Assembly: GCA_029210045.1 (NCBI GenBank)
Contig: JARGNX010000008.1
Span: forward strand, 24,063-88,062
Source of the DNA: Coxiellaceae bacterium
Lineage (GTDB): Bacteria > Pseudomonadota > Gammaproteobacteria > Coxiellales > Coxiellaceae
Direction: 5' to 3'
Length of the DNA stretch: 64,000 bases
Numbering within the stretch: position 1 is the first letter of the stretch; each line of letters opens with the position of its first letter. Below are positions 1 through 8,401 of the stretch, piece after piece. Below the pieces are notes generated by a model. The model ran no database searches. It saw nothing but the letters and a program-made list of their open reading frames with translations, and had not been told where the DNA came from. Made by a program: the position numbers and the translations under genes.

Positions 1-1163
1 GCGGCGCGTTTCTTTTGCACCTCACGCACTGATGGTGGTTTGATGGCTTCGATTTGATTATTAACCGCGCGTTGTATTTCGTTTAACATGCGTTGTTCGC
101 GTGACGTAACGAGTAATAAGGCTTTACCTGATCTACCCGCGCGACCCGTACGGCCTATGCGGTGAATGTATGATTCAGCAGCATTTGGGATATCATAGTT
201 AATGACATGACTGAGTCGTTCGACGTCTAATCCACGAGCTGCTACTTCAGTAGCCACAATAATATCCAGCTTACCATTCTTTAATTTTTTAATAACTTGT
301 TCGCGCAAGCCTTGGCTCATATCGCCATTCAATGCGGCAGCGGCGTAACCACGAGCAGCTAATTTTTCAGCGGCTTCGACTGACATGGTTTTTGTGCCAG
401 TAAATACAATGGCAGCATCGAGTTCTTGAACTTCAAAGTAACGAGTTAGCGCATCTAATTTATTTTTCTTGGTGACCAGCATGTAATTTTGCTCGATGGT
501 AGTCACTGTGCTCTCAGCAGGTGCGACATGCACCTTGGCTGGGTTTTTTAAGAAGCGTTTGGCTACGCGACGAATGGATTCAGGTATGGTCGCTGAAAAT
601 AAAGCAGTTTGATGCGGGTGTTCGATTTGTTCCAGTACCCACTCGACGTCTTCAATAAAGCCCATGCGTAACATTTCATCGGCTTCGTCTAGCACTAGCA
701 TTTTTAATGCGTTTGTTTTGAGTGTGCCGCGACGTAAGTGATCCATAACACGACCGGGTGTACCAACAACTACGTGCACGCCACGCTTTAGTGCTCTGAG
801 TTGGCCGCTGTATTCTTGTCCGCCATAGATGGGCAATACATGGAAGCCTGGGATGTTTTTGGCATAGCTTTGGAATGCTTCAGCGACTTGAATAGCGAGC
901 TCACGCGTTGGGGCTAAAATCAGTGCTTGAGGGTCTTTTTCCTCTAAATTGAGGTTTTCTAAAATAGGCAATGCAAAAGCTGCGGTTTTACCTGTTCCTG
1001 TCAGCGCTTGAGCCATTAAATCGCGTCCCTCGAGTAAAATCGGGATACTTTGTTCTTGGATCGGAGAGGGTTGTTCATAACCCAGTGTTGAGAGTGCTTT
1101 TAATATGTTGTTATCTAAGCCTAGTTGCTTAAATGATTTAGCTGATGCCATATCGGGTTCCAT
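1..1163 (-). CDS. deaD: DEAD-box ATP-dependent RNA helicase, 5' part (DeaD/CsdA-like)
   Basis: About 387 N-terminal residues are present; the 3' end lies beyond the left edge. The translation begins MEPDMASAKSFKQLGL and shows the full helicase core in order: Q motif (GYEQPSPIQ), motif I AQALTGTGKT, PTRELA, TPGR, motif II VLDEADEML, SAT, and in the second RecA lobe ARGLDVERL and HRIGRTGRAG. These define an RNA helicase that unwinds structured RNA with ATP. The lack of a gap between core and the TSREQRML segment fits DeaD/CsdA (ribosome assembly, cold adaptation), but the C-terminal RNA-binding domain that would separate DeaD from RhlE or SrmB is outside the window. A second in-frame ATG lies four codons downstream at 1151. 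It runs away from the rest of the window. Confidence 0.9.
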   Translation of the reverse strand, partial: MEPDMASAKSFKQLGLDNNILKALSTLGYEQPSPIQEQSIPILLEGRDLMAQALTGTGKTAAFALPILENLNLEEKDPQALILAPTRELAIQVAEAFQSYAKNIPGFHVLPIYGGQEYSGQLRALKRGVHVVVGTPGRVMDHLRRGTLKTNALKMLVLDEADEMLRMGFIEDVEWVLEQIEHPHQTALFSATIPESIRRVAKRFLKNPAKVHVAPAESTVTTIEQNYMLVTKKNKLDALTRYFEVQELDAAIVFTGTKTMSVEAAEKLAARGYAAAALNGDMSQGLREQVIKKLKNGKLDIIVATEVAARGLDVERLSHVINYDIPNAAESYIHRIGRTGRAGRSGKALLLVTSREQRMLNEIQRAVNNQIEAIKPPSVREVQKKRA

Positions 1164-1303
1164 TTAATTAGTGTTTTAATACAATACCTTAAGCGTATTC
1201 ATCAGCGTGCTAACTGGTTATTTATAAGGGATTTCGTACGTTTGTGCGGATTATACACAGATTGGGGTGGGGTGTCATTAACTATGTCATTGCAAAGAGT
1301 TAA

Positions 1304-1329
1304 CTACCCCAGTTGAGGATCTGGGGTAG
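1304..1329 (-). terminator. Probable terminator of the Bcr/CflA carrier gene
   Basis: A 9-bp perfect stem (CTACCCCAG / CTGGGGTAG) with an 8-nt loop lies just past the stop codon of the carrier gene. Read on the minus strand it is followed by TTAACTCTTT, a short and imperfect U-rich tail. The adjoining 1273-1303 stretch looks like a decayed copy of the TCATTGCGAGGAG repeat seen elsewhere in the window. Confidence 0.5.
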
Positions 1330-1338
1330 GTCTGTGAT

Positions 1339-2532
1339 TTAGCGTGCTGCGCAGCTAGTAGTAAATCGATAGGTATTGAGTAACACGATGACACCAACTG
1401 CAATCGCGGTTACCACCAATGCAATTGGCAGTAATGAATGGATTGGGATTAGCCCTACTAAACCGGTGGTAATGCTGCCGAACGTCATCACCACGCCGCC
1501 ATGCAGGCAAGCGGCTGAACCAGCGTTGGTGGTGAATGGTGCTAAGCATTGAGTGATGGCATTTGGGAAGATCAAGCCAACACCGGCAGTAAGAATTACA
1601 AAGGGTGTAACAAAGCTTACCAGGGTTAAGCTGTTGCTGATGACAAAGTACCATAGGATTATGCCGCTTAAGATCAACAGCGTGGTTCCTATTTTCATAA
1701 TGGTATTCATCTTAAAGCGCGAGATTAATGCACGGTTAATTAAGGTGCCGCTTAAATACCCGCCACCAACGAACAGCGCTGTATGACCAAATGTCACGGG
1801 GTCATAATGCAATAGGCTTTGAATGACGAATGGTCCTACTATTCCATATGAGACAAAGCCGGTAAATAAGAATACACAAACTGTAGCGAATAATTGAAAT
1901 TGACGATTGCTCAATACGGCTTTATAGCGTTTCAATGGGCTGTGGTTTTCACGGCGATGTGATGGCAAGGTCTCATTGAGAAATAAAACACTGGCCAGTA
2001 ATACAAATGCACTGATGGCTGTATAAAGAATAAAGTTTGCTTGCCAATTAAAATATTGTTGTACGTATCCGCCAATCGCGGGAGCGATAACGGGACCAAG
2101 TCCCCAAGCAATGGTGGTATAAAGCATGGCAGCCTGCAGTCGTTTGCCACTGAAGTGATCGACTAGCGTGGCACGTGCGAGCATGGCTGCCATGGCCACA
2201 CCAAAACCTTGTAAGAAACGAGCGGCGAGTAGGGTTTCAATATTGTGGGCATTGATGCCGAGTACTGAAGCGATCATAAATAGAGTAAGTCCTGCCAATA
2301 TAATATAGCGTCGCCCCCAGTTATCCGATAAGCCGCCAAACGCGAAAACACCTAATCCAAAGCCAATCATGCTGATACTCACGGTGAATTTAGCCAGGCT
2401 AGTGCTTATGGCAAAACTATGGGCAATAGCCGGTAAGGACGGTGTATAGAGGTCTATCGCGAAGCCATTGACCAGGGTTATTAATGGGGCGAGTAAAAGT
2501 AGTATTAAATCAAAGCGTTTGCTAGTAAACAT
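1339..2532 (-). CDS. MFS multidrug exporter, Bcr/CflA family
   Basis: Hydrophobic 397-residue protein with about twelve predicted membrane spans. It carries the MFS loop motif between spans 2 and 3 (GGLSDNWGRR) and the Bcr/CflA-type opening in which span 1 runs into IDLYTPSLPAI. The family exports drugs or small metabolites such as bicyclomycin, sulfonamides or cysteine by proton antiport across the inner membrane; the substrate here is unknown. The reading frame is open 25 codons further upstream, but ATG at 2532 is preceded by AAAGGAAAGCAGC, a good ribosome site, so I chose it. The gene is divergent from a GntR/FCD regulator, with a palindromic operator candidate between them, which suggests local control. 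Confidence 0.88.
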   Translation of the reverse strand: MFTSKRFDLILLLLAPLITLVNGFAIDLYTPSLPAIAHSFAISTSLAKFTVSISMIGFGLGVFAFGGLSDNWGRRYIILAGLTLFMIASVLGINAHNIETLLAARFLQGFGVAMAAMLARATLVDHFSGKRLQAAMLYTTIAWGLGPVIAPAIGGYVQQYFNWQANFILYTAISAFVLLASVLFLNETLPSHRRENHSPLKRYKAVLSNRQFQLFATVCVFLFTGFVSYGIVGPFVIQSLLHYDPVTFGHTALFVGGGYLSGTLINRALISRFKMNTIMKIGTTLLILSGIILWYFVISNSLTLVSFVTPFVILTAGVGLIFPNAITQCLAPFTTNAGSAACLHGGVVMTFGSITTGLVGLIPIHSLLPIALVVTAIAVGVIVLLNTYRFTTSCAAR

Positions 2533-2662
2533 GCTGCTTTCCTTTGTTTGTTTTACAATTCTGTTCAAGATAAGAGCAAGACTACCATGAAATAATCGAC
2601 AAAGCAATAATAATCGATTATTTACTAAATAAACGTTAAATTGTGTTTTTATCGATTATGTG

Positions 2663-2675
2663 GTACATTGTGTAC
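2663..2675. promoter_or_regulatory. Candidate GntR-family operator (GTACA-N3-TGTAC)
   Basis: The sequence GTACATTGTGTAC is a perfect 5-bp inverted repeat with a 3-bp centre. FCD-type GntR regulators commonly bind short dyads with GT and AC arms of this spacing. It lies between the exporter and a GntR/FCD gene, where an autoregulatory site would be expected. The assignment is inference from position and symmetry. Confidence 0.5.
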
Positions 2676-2720
2676 ATATGAATAAAGATTTGTAACAATG
2701 CCCAACACTGTTATGAACAC

Positions 2721-2806
2721 CGTCATTGCGAGGAGCTTGCGACGAAGCAATCTATGCGTTAGTTATGAGATTGCTTCAGCCTCTTACCGGAGGCTTTGCA
2801 ATGACG
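2721..2806. repeat. Palindromic repeat, TCATTGCGAGGAG module (copy 1)
   Basis: Begins CGTCATTGCGAGGAGC and ends GCAATGACG, so the two ends are inverted copies. The interior holds GACGAAGCAATCT and a second inner dyad. The same module recurs at 20484, 25510 and 62165. Here it lies in the leader of the GntR gene; the frame happens to be open through it, which creates a false 42-residue N-terminal extension. Confidence 0.85.
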
Positions 2807-2851
2807 GGTTTTGTTATGCCTGACTCGATCAGGCACCTAGGAGAAATAGAA

Positions 2852-3529
2852 ATGGCCAAAGCAACGCTATCAGAACAGGCTTATTGCACTATAAAAGGTG
2901 CCATATTGAATAATGAATTTAAGCCTGGTGAGAAACTATCGATATGTGGTCTTAAGAAACAATATGATATTGGCACTAGTCCTTTACGCGAAGCACTGAA
3001 TCGCTTGGTTGCCAAAGGGTTGCTGGAGTGCGAGCAGATGAAAGGTTTTCGTGTGCCAGCGCTATCTATGGACGATCTCAATGATATTTATCATGCGCGT
3101 GTTCTTATAGTCCTCGATACGCTAAAACTCGTCATTCAAAATATCACTGATGAAGAAGAGGCTGAATTGGTTGCTGCGGTTCATCAGCTAACTAAAATTG
3201 AACAGTGTGAAATGAATACTACTAATTTCGGTAAATGGCAGCAAAAACACCGTGAATTTACTTATGCTTTAATCAAAGGTTGTCACTCTGATACGATGAT
3301 TAGATTGAATAACCGGCTCTATGATCAAACCGAACGCTACCGTCGTTTGTGGTTTGATTGGTCTTCTGAGCATGGTCATGTCGCACTTGGCAAGCACTCT
3401 ATCGATCACCAAAAGTTTGTTGATTGTGTAGTGGCGCGTGATGCAGAGTTATTACAAAAGACATACAAAGATAAACTTATGCGGTGGTTGTCAGAGATGC
3501 AAGATTGTATGCGAGAGTACACTAGCTAG
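2852..3529 (+). CDS. GntR-family transcriptional regulator, FCD subfamily
   Basis: A 225-residue protein. Residues about 5-75 form the winged helix-turn-helix, with the GntR signature GTSPLREALNRLVAKGLL. The rest is an all-helical FCD effector domain with histidines in KHREFTYALI and near KHSIDHQKF, positions that bind metal or organic acid in the family. The start at 2852 follows AGGAGAAATAGAA and gives a normal GntR N-terminus; the longer open frame from 2726 only translates repeat DNA. It probably represses itself and the divergent Bcr/CflA exporter in response to a small acid or metabolite. The ligand cannot be told from sequence. Confidence 0.88.
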   Translation: MAKATLSEQAYCTIKGAILNNEFKPGEKLSICGLKKQYDIGTSPLREALNRLVAKGLLECEQMKGFRVPALSMDDLNDIYHARVLIVLDTLKLVIQNITDEEEAELVAAVHQLTKIEQCEMNTTNFGKWQQKHREFTYALIKGCHSDTMIRLNNRLYDQTERYRRLWFDWSSEHGHVALGKHSIDHQKFVDCVVARDAELLQKTYKDKLMRWLSEMQDCMREYTS

Positions 3530-3556
3530 AGAAAGGGGTTCTAGTGGATTATTAAG

Positions 3557-5470
3557 TTAATTTGCCTTGGTTTGTTTCTCAGCATCCCAGTTATTTAAAA
3601 ATTCAACAAACATATTTGCTGGCATCGGTTTAGCAATTAAAAATCCTTGTATTTTATCGCATTTGGAATTTTCCAGATATTCATATTGATTCCAAGTCTC
3701 AACACCTTCTGCTAGTACATCACGCTTTAAGCTATGTGTTAAGGCAATAATGGCATTCACAATTTTATTATGGTTGGTGGTTAGATCAATTTTGCTGATA
3801 AAAGATCTGTCAATTTTTAGCTCGTCTACGGGGAATTCGCTGAGGTATGCTAATGAGGAGTAACCAACGCCAAAATCATCTATAGATACTCTTAGTCCAC
3901 TACCAATATGTTGCTGTAATTCATTTAAGTTATTTATAATTTTTTTTCGTGACTGTATCAGTTGGCTTTCTGTTATTTCTATTCCAAGATTTGAGGCAGA
4001 TAGTTTGTTTTTACGTATTAAACTTTCCATGGCGGTGGCAATATTTTCTGTATCAAAGAACTTTGCTGAAATATTAATGGCTGTTACCAAGTTATTATAT
4101 ATGCCTAACTTCTTCCATTGTGCTATTTGCTCGCAAGCTTTTTTCAAAACATACTGATCAATTTCAACGATAGCATCAGATTCTTCAGCAATAGGTAGAA
4201 AAGCTCCGGGCATTATTAGTCCTCGTGTTGGGTGTTCCCATCGTATAAGCGCCTCAACCCCAGTTATTCTCTTTTGCTTGATTGATATCTGTGGCTGATA
4301 ATATAGCTGGAATTCATTATTCTTTAGTGCGCTGTATAGGTCTCGTTCAATTAGATTTCTAGAGAGGATTTCCTTATTCAATTTATTATTATGTAATGCA
4401 ATTCTATTTTTTCCTGCTTGCTTGGCGCGATACATAGCCACATCAGCATTCTTTAGTAATTTATCTGCGGTGTTTGCTTCGGTTGGATAAAATGAAATGC
4501 CGATACTTGCAGTTATTTTAATGCTTTCGTTATTGGGTAGGTAATCATCGCATGAAATGCTGCTTAAAATGTGATTGGCTAATTTCAATAAAATATTTTT
4601 ATCAGTAAAGTTTTTAGCAATAATGGTTAGTTCATCACCGCCTAACCGGGATAAGGATAATAAAGGTATGTTTTGGTTTTGATCATATTTGTTAGTAAAG
4701 CCAGGGTTCTGAGTTATTAGACTGAGTCTTTTAGCGATATCCTTGAGTAACATATCGCCGATTGTATGGCCGTATATATCATTTATCTTTTTAAAATCAT
4801 CAATCCCGATGAATAATAAAGCAACTTTAGTGTTGGTTCGACTGCCATCGCATAAGCTTCGCTCAAGTAGTTCTTTGAATAAATGCCTATTAGGTAGTTC
4901 GGTTAATGCGTCGTAATAAGCTAAGTGTTTAATTTCATTTTTCATATTAAGAAGTAACAACCATTTTTGAGCTAATGTTAATATCATTTGGCGGGCTTCT
5001 ATAAGAGAGAATGGTTTTTTTAATAAGATCCATCTATCTGAATTCTGTACAATTGCTAGCATTTCATTCCATTCATAATCCGAATATGCAGTGCAAAAAA
5101 TAATTTGAACATTTTTATCTATTTCAAAGATTTTTTTAGCTGTTTCGACACCATCAAGTCCACCTGGTATGCGAATATCTAGGATTGCTACTGCATATGG
5201 CTTGTCTTCTGTTATAGATTTTTTTATAAGTTCAATGCCTTCTTCGCTTGAGCTTACTGGATTAAGTATCATGTTTTGTATGTCCTCAAGAGGAGGAGGG
5301 GTGTTTTCTTTGGTAGTTTCTTGCGCTTTATTATTAATAACAATTTGTTCGAGTTCATCTAAACTGTCAGTATCGCCAGCGGTTAAGACTTTCATAAAGT
5401 CATCATGAATAGACCTGTTGTCATCAATCAGTAAAATTCTAAATTGTTTATTTTCTTTTGTTTTTTTCAT
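3557..5470 (-). CDS. Response regulator with GGDEF and EAL domains
   Basis: 637 residues. A receiver domain (about 10-165) has acidic D16/D17, phospho-acceptor D98 (AILDIRIPGG) and K151/K152, with a roughly 50-residue insertion before the D98 strand. A GGDEF domain (about 180-358) reads RLGGDEL at 275-281, so F of the signature is L. An EAL domain (about 365-625) has E406-A-L, N466, EITES 498-502, DDFGVGYSSL 531-540, LKID 551-554 and EGVET 588-592, the full set for c-di-GMP hydrolysis. I expect a phosphodiesterase controlled by phosphorylation, with the GGDEF part either weak or regulatory. It lies 31 nt downstream of its likely partner kinase and is probably cotranscribed with it. Confidence 0.92.
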   Translation of the reverse strand: MKKTKENKQFRILLIDDNRSIHDDFMKVLTAGDTDSLDELEQIVINNKAQETTKENTPPPLEDIQNMILNPVSSSEEGIELIKKSITEDKPYAVAILDIRIPGGLDGVETAKKIFEIDKNVQIIFCTAYSDYEWNEMLAIVQNSDRWILLKKPFSLIEARQMILTLAQKWLLLLNMKNEIKHLAYYDALTELPNRHLFKELLERSLCDGSRTNTKVALLFIGIDDFKKINDIYGHTIGDMLLKDIAKRLSLITQNPGFTNKYDQNQNIPLLSLSRLGGDELTIIAKNFTDKNILLKLANHILSSISCDDYLPNNESIKITASIGISFYPTEANTADKLLKNADVAMYRAKQAGKNRIALHNNKLNKEILSRNLIERDLYSALKNNEFQLYYQPQISIKQKRITGVEALIRWEHPTRGLIMPGAFLPIAEESDAIVEIDQYVLKKACEQIAQWKKLGIYNNLVTAINISAKFFDTENIATAMESLIRKNKLSASNLGIEITESQLIQSRKKIINNLNELQQHIGSGLRVSIDDFGVGYSSLAYLSEFPVDELKIDRSFISKIDLTTNHNKIVNAIIALTHSLKRDVLAEGVETWNQYEYLENSKCDKIQGFLIAKPMPANMFVEFLNNWDAEKQTKAN

Positions 5471-5501
5471 TGCATGTTTTCATTAAGGCGGTAATGCCTA
5501 C

Positions 5502-6815
5502 CTATGTTGAAGGGGCCTGCTTTGGCAGCGTAAATTGAACAGTTGCCCCTTGGTTTATACCCTTTGATTCAATCAAAATTTCTCCCCCCATTTTATTTAC
5601 AGCTAATGCGGCACTAGCCATGCCAAACCCATAACCACTTTTCTTCGTGGTAAATCCATGTTCTAAAATGTGTGGCAGTACTTCTTCGCTTATTCCTACG
5701 CCATTATCTTTAATTGCAACGCAAATATGATTGGTCTTATCTGAGACAGAAAGTGTAATTACTTTTTCGGACAAGTTTGACTCAAGAAGCGAGTCACAGG
5801 CATTATTCATCAAATTTATTAACACCATTAGCAGGCTATATCTATCTGCGCATATTTCAATCTGCTTGTCGATTGTGTTGTTAAGCATGATTTTATGGTT
5901 ATTAAAGTGGTTTTTTTGAAGCTTTAAAAAATCCTCTAGTACCTCATTGAAGTGTATTTTTTCAATAAGGACTGGTTTCTTTACATATTGGAGTTGAGTG
6001 GCGATAGTCGCTTTAATGAGATCTAAGTATTCTGAAATCGATTTAATTGTTTCTGATTCCTTGTCATAATCTTTAGAGAGCTTTTTACGTAGAGCAGGGA
6101 TGTATTTTCTTATTGCTTCAGACCTTTCTTTGGATTTAAATGATGAGCTTATATTTTCAATGTTTTCTTCAAACAATTTTAATAAATCACACACCTTAAA
6201 CACAGATGATTGACCTTTGTTTTCTGATAAACTTTCTAATGAAATGTTAATTGAGTTTAAAATATTGCCAATATTATGCAGTACGTTGATGGCGACTTCT
6301 GCCATTCCTATTTCTCGCGAAACATCTGATAAATCTCGGTGTAAACGTTCTGTTTCAAACTCAGATTCTTTGCGTTGTGTGATATTGGAGGAAGTGACGA
6401 GTACAAACTTTACATCTTTTTCGTTGTCATCATATACCGGTATCAAATGTGTTATATACCATTCTTCATGGCCATTAATGTCAGGTATTGGGCATTCAAA
6501 CATGCTGGTTTCGCCTTTTAGGGCTTTTGGGAAATGTTCTGCATAAAGATCCGATAAAACTTGTGACATTCCTATAGGTGGGTAAAATTTATCATAAAAC
6601 ACAGTGATATCAGGTATTTTAAGCCCTATGACACCTGCTGAGCTCATATAATATAGTCGTTGGTCGGTATCTATAAACTTTGTGCAGATCGGGGAGCGCT
6701 CTAGAATTGTTTTGTACATCTGGTTTTTTGACTGTAGTCTTCCATATTCTTGTTTCATCAATCTTTTATCATCATCGTCAAGCGAGTTAATAATTTCAGT
6801 AATGGATTTACTCAT
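5502..6815 (-). CDS. PAS-domain sensor histidine kinase
   Basis: 437 residues with no membrane span, so cytoplasmic. A PAS domain covers about 35-150, followed by a helical linker and the dimerisation region with NVLHNIGNILNSIN, where H180 is the likely phosphorylated residue. This HNIGN type of H-box is seen in a distinct group of soluble kinases. The ATPase domain has N box LINLMNNACDSLL (332-344), G1 DNGVGI (370-375) and G2 GYGFGMAS (394-401). The gene directly precedes the receiver-GGDEF-EAL gene, so the pair should form a two-component system acting on c-di-GMP rather than on transcription. The signal sensed is unknown. Confidence 0.9.
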   Translation of the reverse strand: MSKSITEIINSLDDDDKRLMKQEYGRLQSKNQMYKTILERSPICTKFIDTDQRLYYMSSAGVIGLKIPDITVFYDKFYPPIGMSQVLSDLYAEHFPKALKGETSMFECPIPDINGHEEWYITHLIPVYDDNEKDVKFVLVTSSNITQRKESEFETERLHRDLSDVSREIGMAEVAINVLHNIGNILNSINISLESLSENKGQSSVFKVCDLLKLFEENIENISSSFKSKERSEAIRKYIPALRKKLSKDYDKESETIKSISEYLDLIKATIATQLQYVKKPVLIEKIHFNEVLEDFLKLQKNHFNNHKIMLNNTIDKQIEICADRYSLLMVLINLMNNACDSLLESNLSEKVITLSVSDKTNHICVAIKDNGVGISEEVLPHILEHGFTTKKSGYGFGMASAALAVNKMGGEILIESKGINQGATVQFTLPKQAPST

Positions 6816-7000
6816 TTACACAACCCCGAACTGTAGTTACAAATCTATAGTTATATATGGTATTCATGACTAGTTCTTTCTTATAATCCTATAGGAATTA
6901 TAGGCTATAAATATTGTTATGGTAGGGTAAACCCTTACAGTGATAATTGATGAATTTGTCATGGTCACGCGTTTGATTTATTGCTTCCTTTATATGATAC

Positions 7001-7026
7001 GGTCACAAAGACAAGTAATTGTGACC
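7001..7026. other. Hairpin GGTCACAA / TTGTGACC
   Basis: Perfect 8-bp inverted repeat with a 10-nt loop, two bases before a second, stronger hairpin. Neither strand has a T-run, so it is not an obvious intrinsic terminator. Confidence 0.6.
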
Positions 7027-7028
7027 TA

Positions 7029-7060
7029 TTAAGGGGGAGCGAACGCACGCTCCCCCTTAA
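7029..7060. other. Perfect 13-bp hairpin of unknown role
   Basis: TTAAGGGGGAGCG and CGCTCCCCCTTAA flank the 6-nt loop AACGCA. The stem is perfect and very GC-rich at its core, and would be very stable as RNA. No T-run follows on either strand. It could end transcription by another route, protect an RNA end, or be part of a small RNA. Confidence 0.7.
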
Positions 7061-7179
7061 AATCCCCCACGCGACCTTTGAATGGGTTGTTGGGTATTTT
7101 CGTGGATAAATACGAGTGATGACATGGATTAGGGCTGGTAATAATTTAAATTCTCGTGATATACTCCAGCCTCTTTCGT

Positions 7180-7253
7180 CGGGGCGTGGCGCAGCCTGGT
7201 AGCGCACTTGCATGGGGTGCAAGGGGTCGCAGGTTCAAATCCTGCCGTCCCGA
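7180..7253 (+). tRNA. tRNA-Pro (anticodon GGG)
   Basis: A full cloverleaf can be drawn. The acceptor arm pairs CGGGGCG (7180-7186) with CGTCCCG (7246-7252) through one G-T pair. The anticodon stem CTTGC/GCAAG encloses the loop ATGGGGT, with anticodon GGG at 7214-7216. The T arm is GCAGG-TTCAAAT-CCTGC. A at 7253 is the discriminator base. The sequence closely follows known gammaproteobacterial tRNA-Pro(GGG) in D-arm and T-arm. The next bases are TTC, so the 3' CCA is not encoded and must be added by nucleotidyltransferase. Confidence 0.96.
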
Positions 7254-7328
7254 TTCCTTAATTAAGGCTCCTTGATTAAGTCTGAAATAATGCTACATTT
7301 AAGGTGTCGTAAATAATAGGAAATATTG

Positions 7329-7505
7329 ATGGATGAGGCTCTACTGGATATATTGGCTTGCCCCTTATGTAAGGGCAAATTAGTATATGACAAACCTGAA
7401 CAAAATCTGATCTGCCGATTTGATAGCCTGGCTTACCCTATACGCCAAGGAATTCCAGTGATGCTAGTGGATGAAGCGACTGCATTGAATGAAGAGGAGT
7501 CTTAA
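7329..7505 (+). CDS. ycaR: Trm112-family protein YcaR
   Basis: 58 residues starting [18 protein letters not shown]. The family pattern is clear: an LLxILxCPxCKG zinc-ribbon-like start, then [20 protein letters not shown], with the YPIRxGIPVML signature. It is a small soluble protein of the Trm112/UPF0434 group; eukaryotic Trm112 activates methyltransferases, while the bacterial role is not settled. It ends two bases before kdsB, the same order as in E. coli (ycaR-kdsB), and the kdsB ribosome site (GAAGAGGAG) lies inside its last codons, so the two are likely coupled in translation. Confidence 0.93.
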   Translation: MDEALLDILACPLCKGKLVYDKPEQNLICRFDSLAYPIRQGIPVMLVDEATALNEEES

Positions 7506-7507
7506 TC

Positions 7508-8275
7508 ATGAGTTTTAGTGTAATCATTCCCGTGAGATATGAATCCAGTCGTTTTCCAGGAAAAGCCTTGGAAGATATTCATGGCCAACCGATGATCCAA
7601 CATGTGTATACGCGTGCAATTGAGAGCGGCGCTGATACTGTTGTGATAGCAACTGACGATGAACGAATTAAAAAAGTGGCTGAAGGTTTTAATGCGCAAG
7701 TGTGTATGACATCAGTCGACCATGAAACGGGCACACAACGTTTAGCAGAAACTGTAGTGGCCTTGGAGTGGGACGATGACGATATCGTTGTGCATTTACA
7801 AGGTGACGAACCCATGATTTGTCCTAAGTTAATTGCCCAGGTGGCAAATGACTTGGAAGAGCATGATAATGTAAAAGTAACTACCTTGTGTCGTCCTATC
7901 GATAATATGCTTGAAATTTTTGATCCGAATTTAGTAAAGGTGGTGATTAATCACCGCGGTTACGCACAGTATTTTTCACGAGCTCCGATTCCATGGGTGC
8001 AAGGTGAATTTGATTATAATAAGATTGAAGACAAAAAAGTATCAGGTCACCACTTTGGTCATATTGGTTTATATGCTTACCGTGCAGGATTTTTACAAAA
8101 ATACCTCGAATGGGAAGGGTGCCCTGAAGAGCCACTCGAGCAACTCGAGCAACTACGCGTATTATGGTTTGGCGGTAAGGTGCATGTGGCCGTTACTGAT
8201 GAAACTGTGTCTATTGGTGTTGATACACCGGCGGATCTAGAACGCGTACGTCAGCTTATGAAAAAATCTGCTTAA
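7508..8275 (+). CDS. kdsB: 3-deoxy-manno-octulosonate cytidylyltransferase
   Basis: 255 residues. It activates Kdo with CTP to CMP-Kdo, the donor for the lipid A inner core. The nucleotide-binding start IPVRYESSRFPGKALEDI, then IATDDERI, HETGTQRLAE and LQGDEPMI are the family blocks, and QLEQLRVLWFGGKVHVA is the characteristic C-terminal block. Length is normal (E. coli 248). It acts in the cytoplasm. Translation starts at ATG 7508, right after ycaR. Its presence shows that the organism makes a Kdo-containing lipopolysaccharide. Confidence 0.97.
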   Translation: MSFSVIIPVRYESSRFPGKALEDIHGQPMIQHVYTRAIESGADTVVIATDDERIKKVAEGFNAQVCMTSVDHETGTQRLAETVVALEWDDDDIVVHLQGDEPMICPKLIAQVANDLEEHDNVKVTTLCRPIDNMLEIFDPNLVKVVINHRGYAQYFSRAPIPWVQGEFDYNKIEDKKVSGHHFGHIGLYAYRAGFLQKYLEWEGCPEEPLEQLEQLRVLWFGGKVHVAVTDETVSIGVDTPADLERVRQLMKKSA

Positions 8276-8401
8276 AATTTCTACTGTTTCGCGCAAATTC
8301 AAATGATTCTTTGTGCTTCGTTGCGACCACTTTAGCTGGTTCTTTATTTGTGATTTAATAGTATTAGTAAATTTTAGTGCTGCAAGCTAAGGAGAGCAAC
8401 A

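Larger units (their letters stand above)
2533..2851. promoter_or_regulatory. Divergent control region between exporter and GntR genes
   Basis: This 319-bp gap without a gene holds, left to right: the exporter ribosome site, two AT-rich ATCGATTA palindromic stretches (2611-2620 and 2651-2658), a GTACA-N3-TGTAC dyad (2663-2675), a palindromic repeat (2721-2806), a small hairpin TGCCTGACTCGATCAGGCA (2817-2835) and the ribosome site of the regulator. No clear sigma-70 promoter pair was identified. Confidence 0.6.
6816..7179. other. Intergenic region with two strong hairpins and the tRNA promoter
   Basis: No convincing protein gene lies in this 364-bp stretch. An open minus-strand frame here runs over the tRNA and is rejected. 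It holds two adjacent perfect hairpins (7001-7026 and 7029-7060) and a TATACT -10 box at 7160-7165 that should serve tRNA-Pro, with transcription beginning near 7172. The first 150 bases are AT-rich and show nothing recognisable beyond the possible promoter of the kinase gene. Confidence 0.6.

Noticed and set aside
2726..2851. 42-residue N-terminal extension of the GntR regulator
   Set aside because: It is only the translation of a palindromic repeat and a small hairpin; a ribosome site and the family start are at 2852.
6965..7222. 85-residue minus-strand frame
   Set aside because: It runs across the antisense of tRNA-Pro and the strong hairpins and has no family features.
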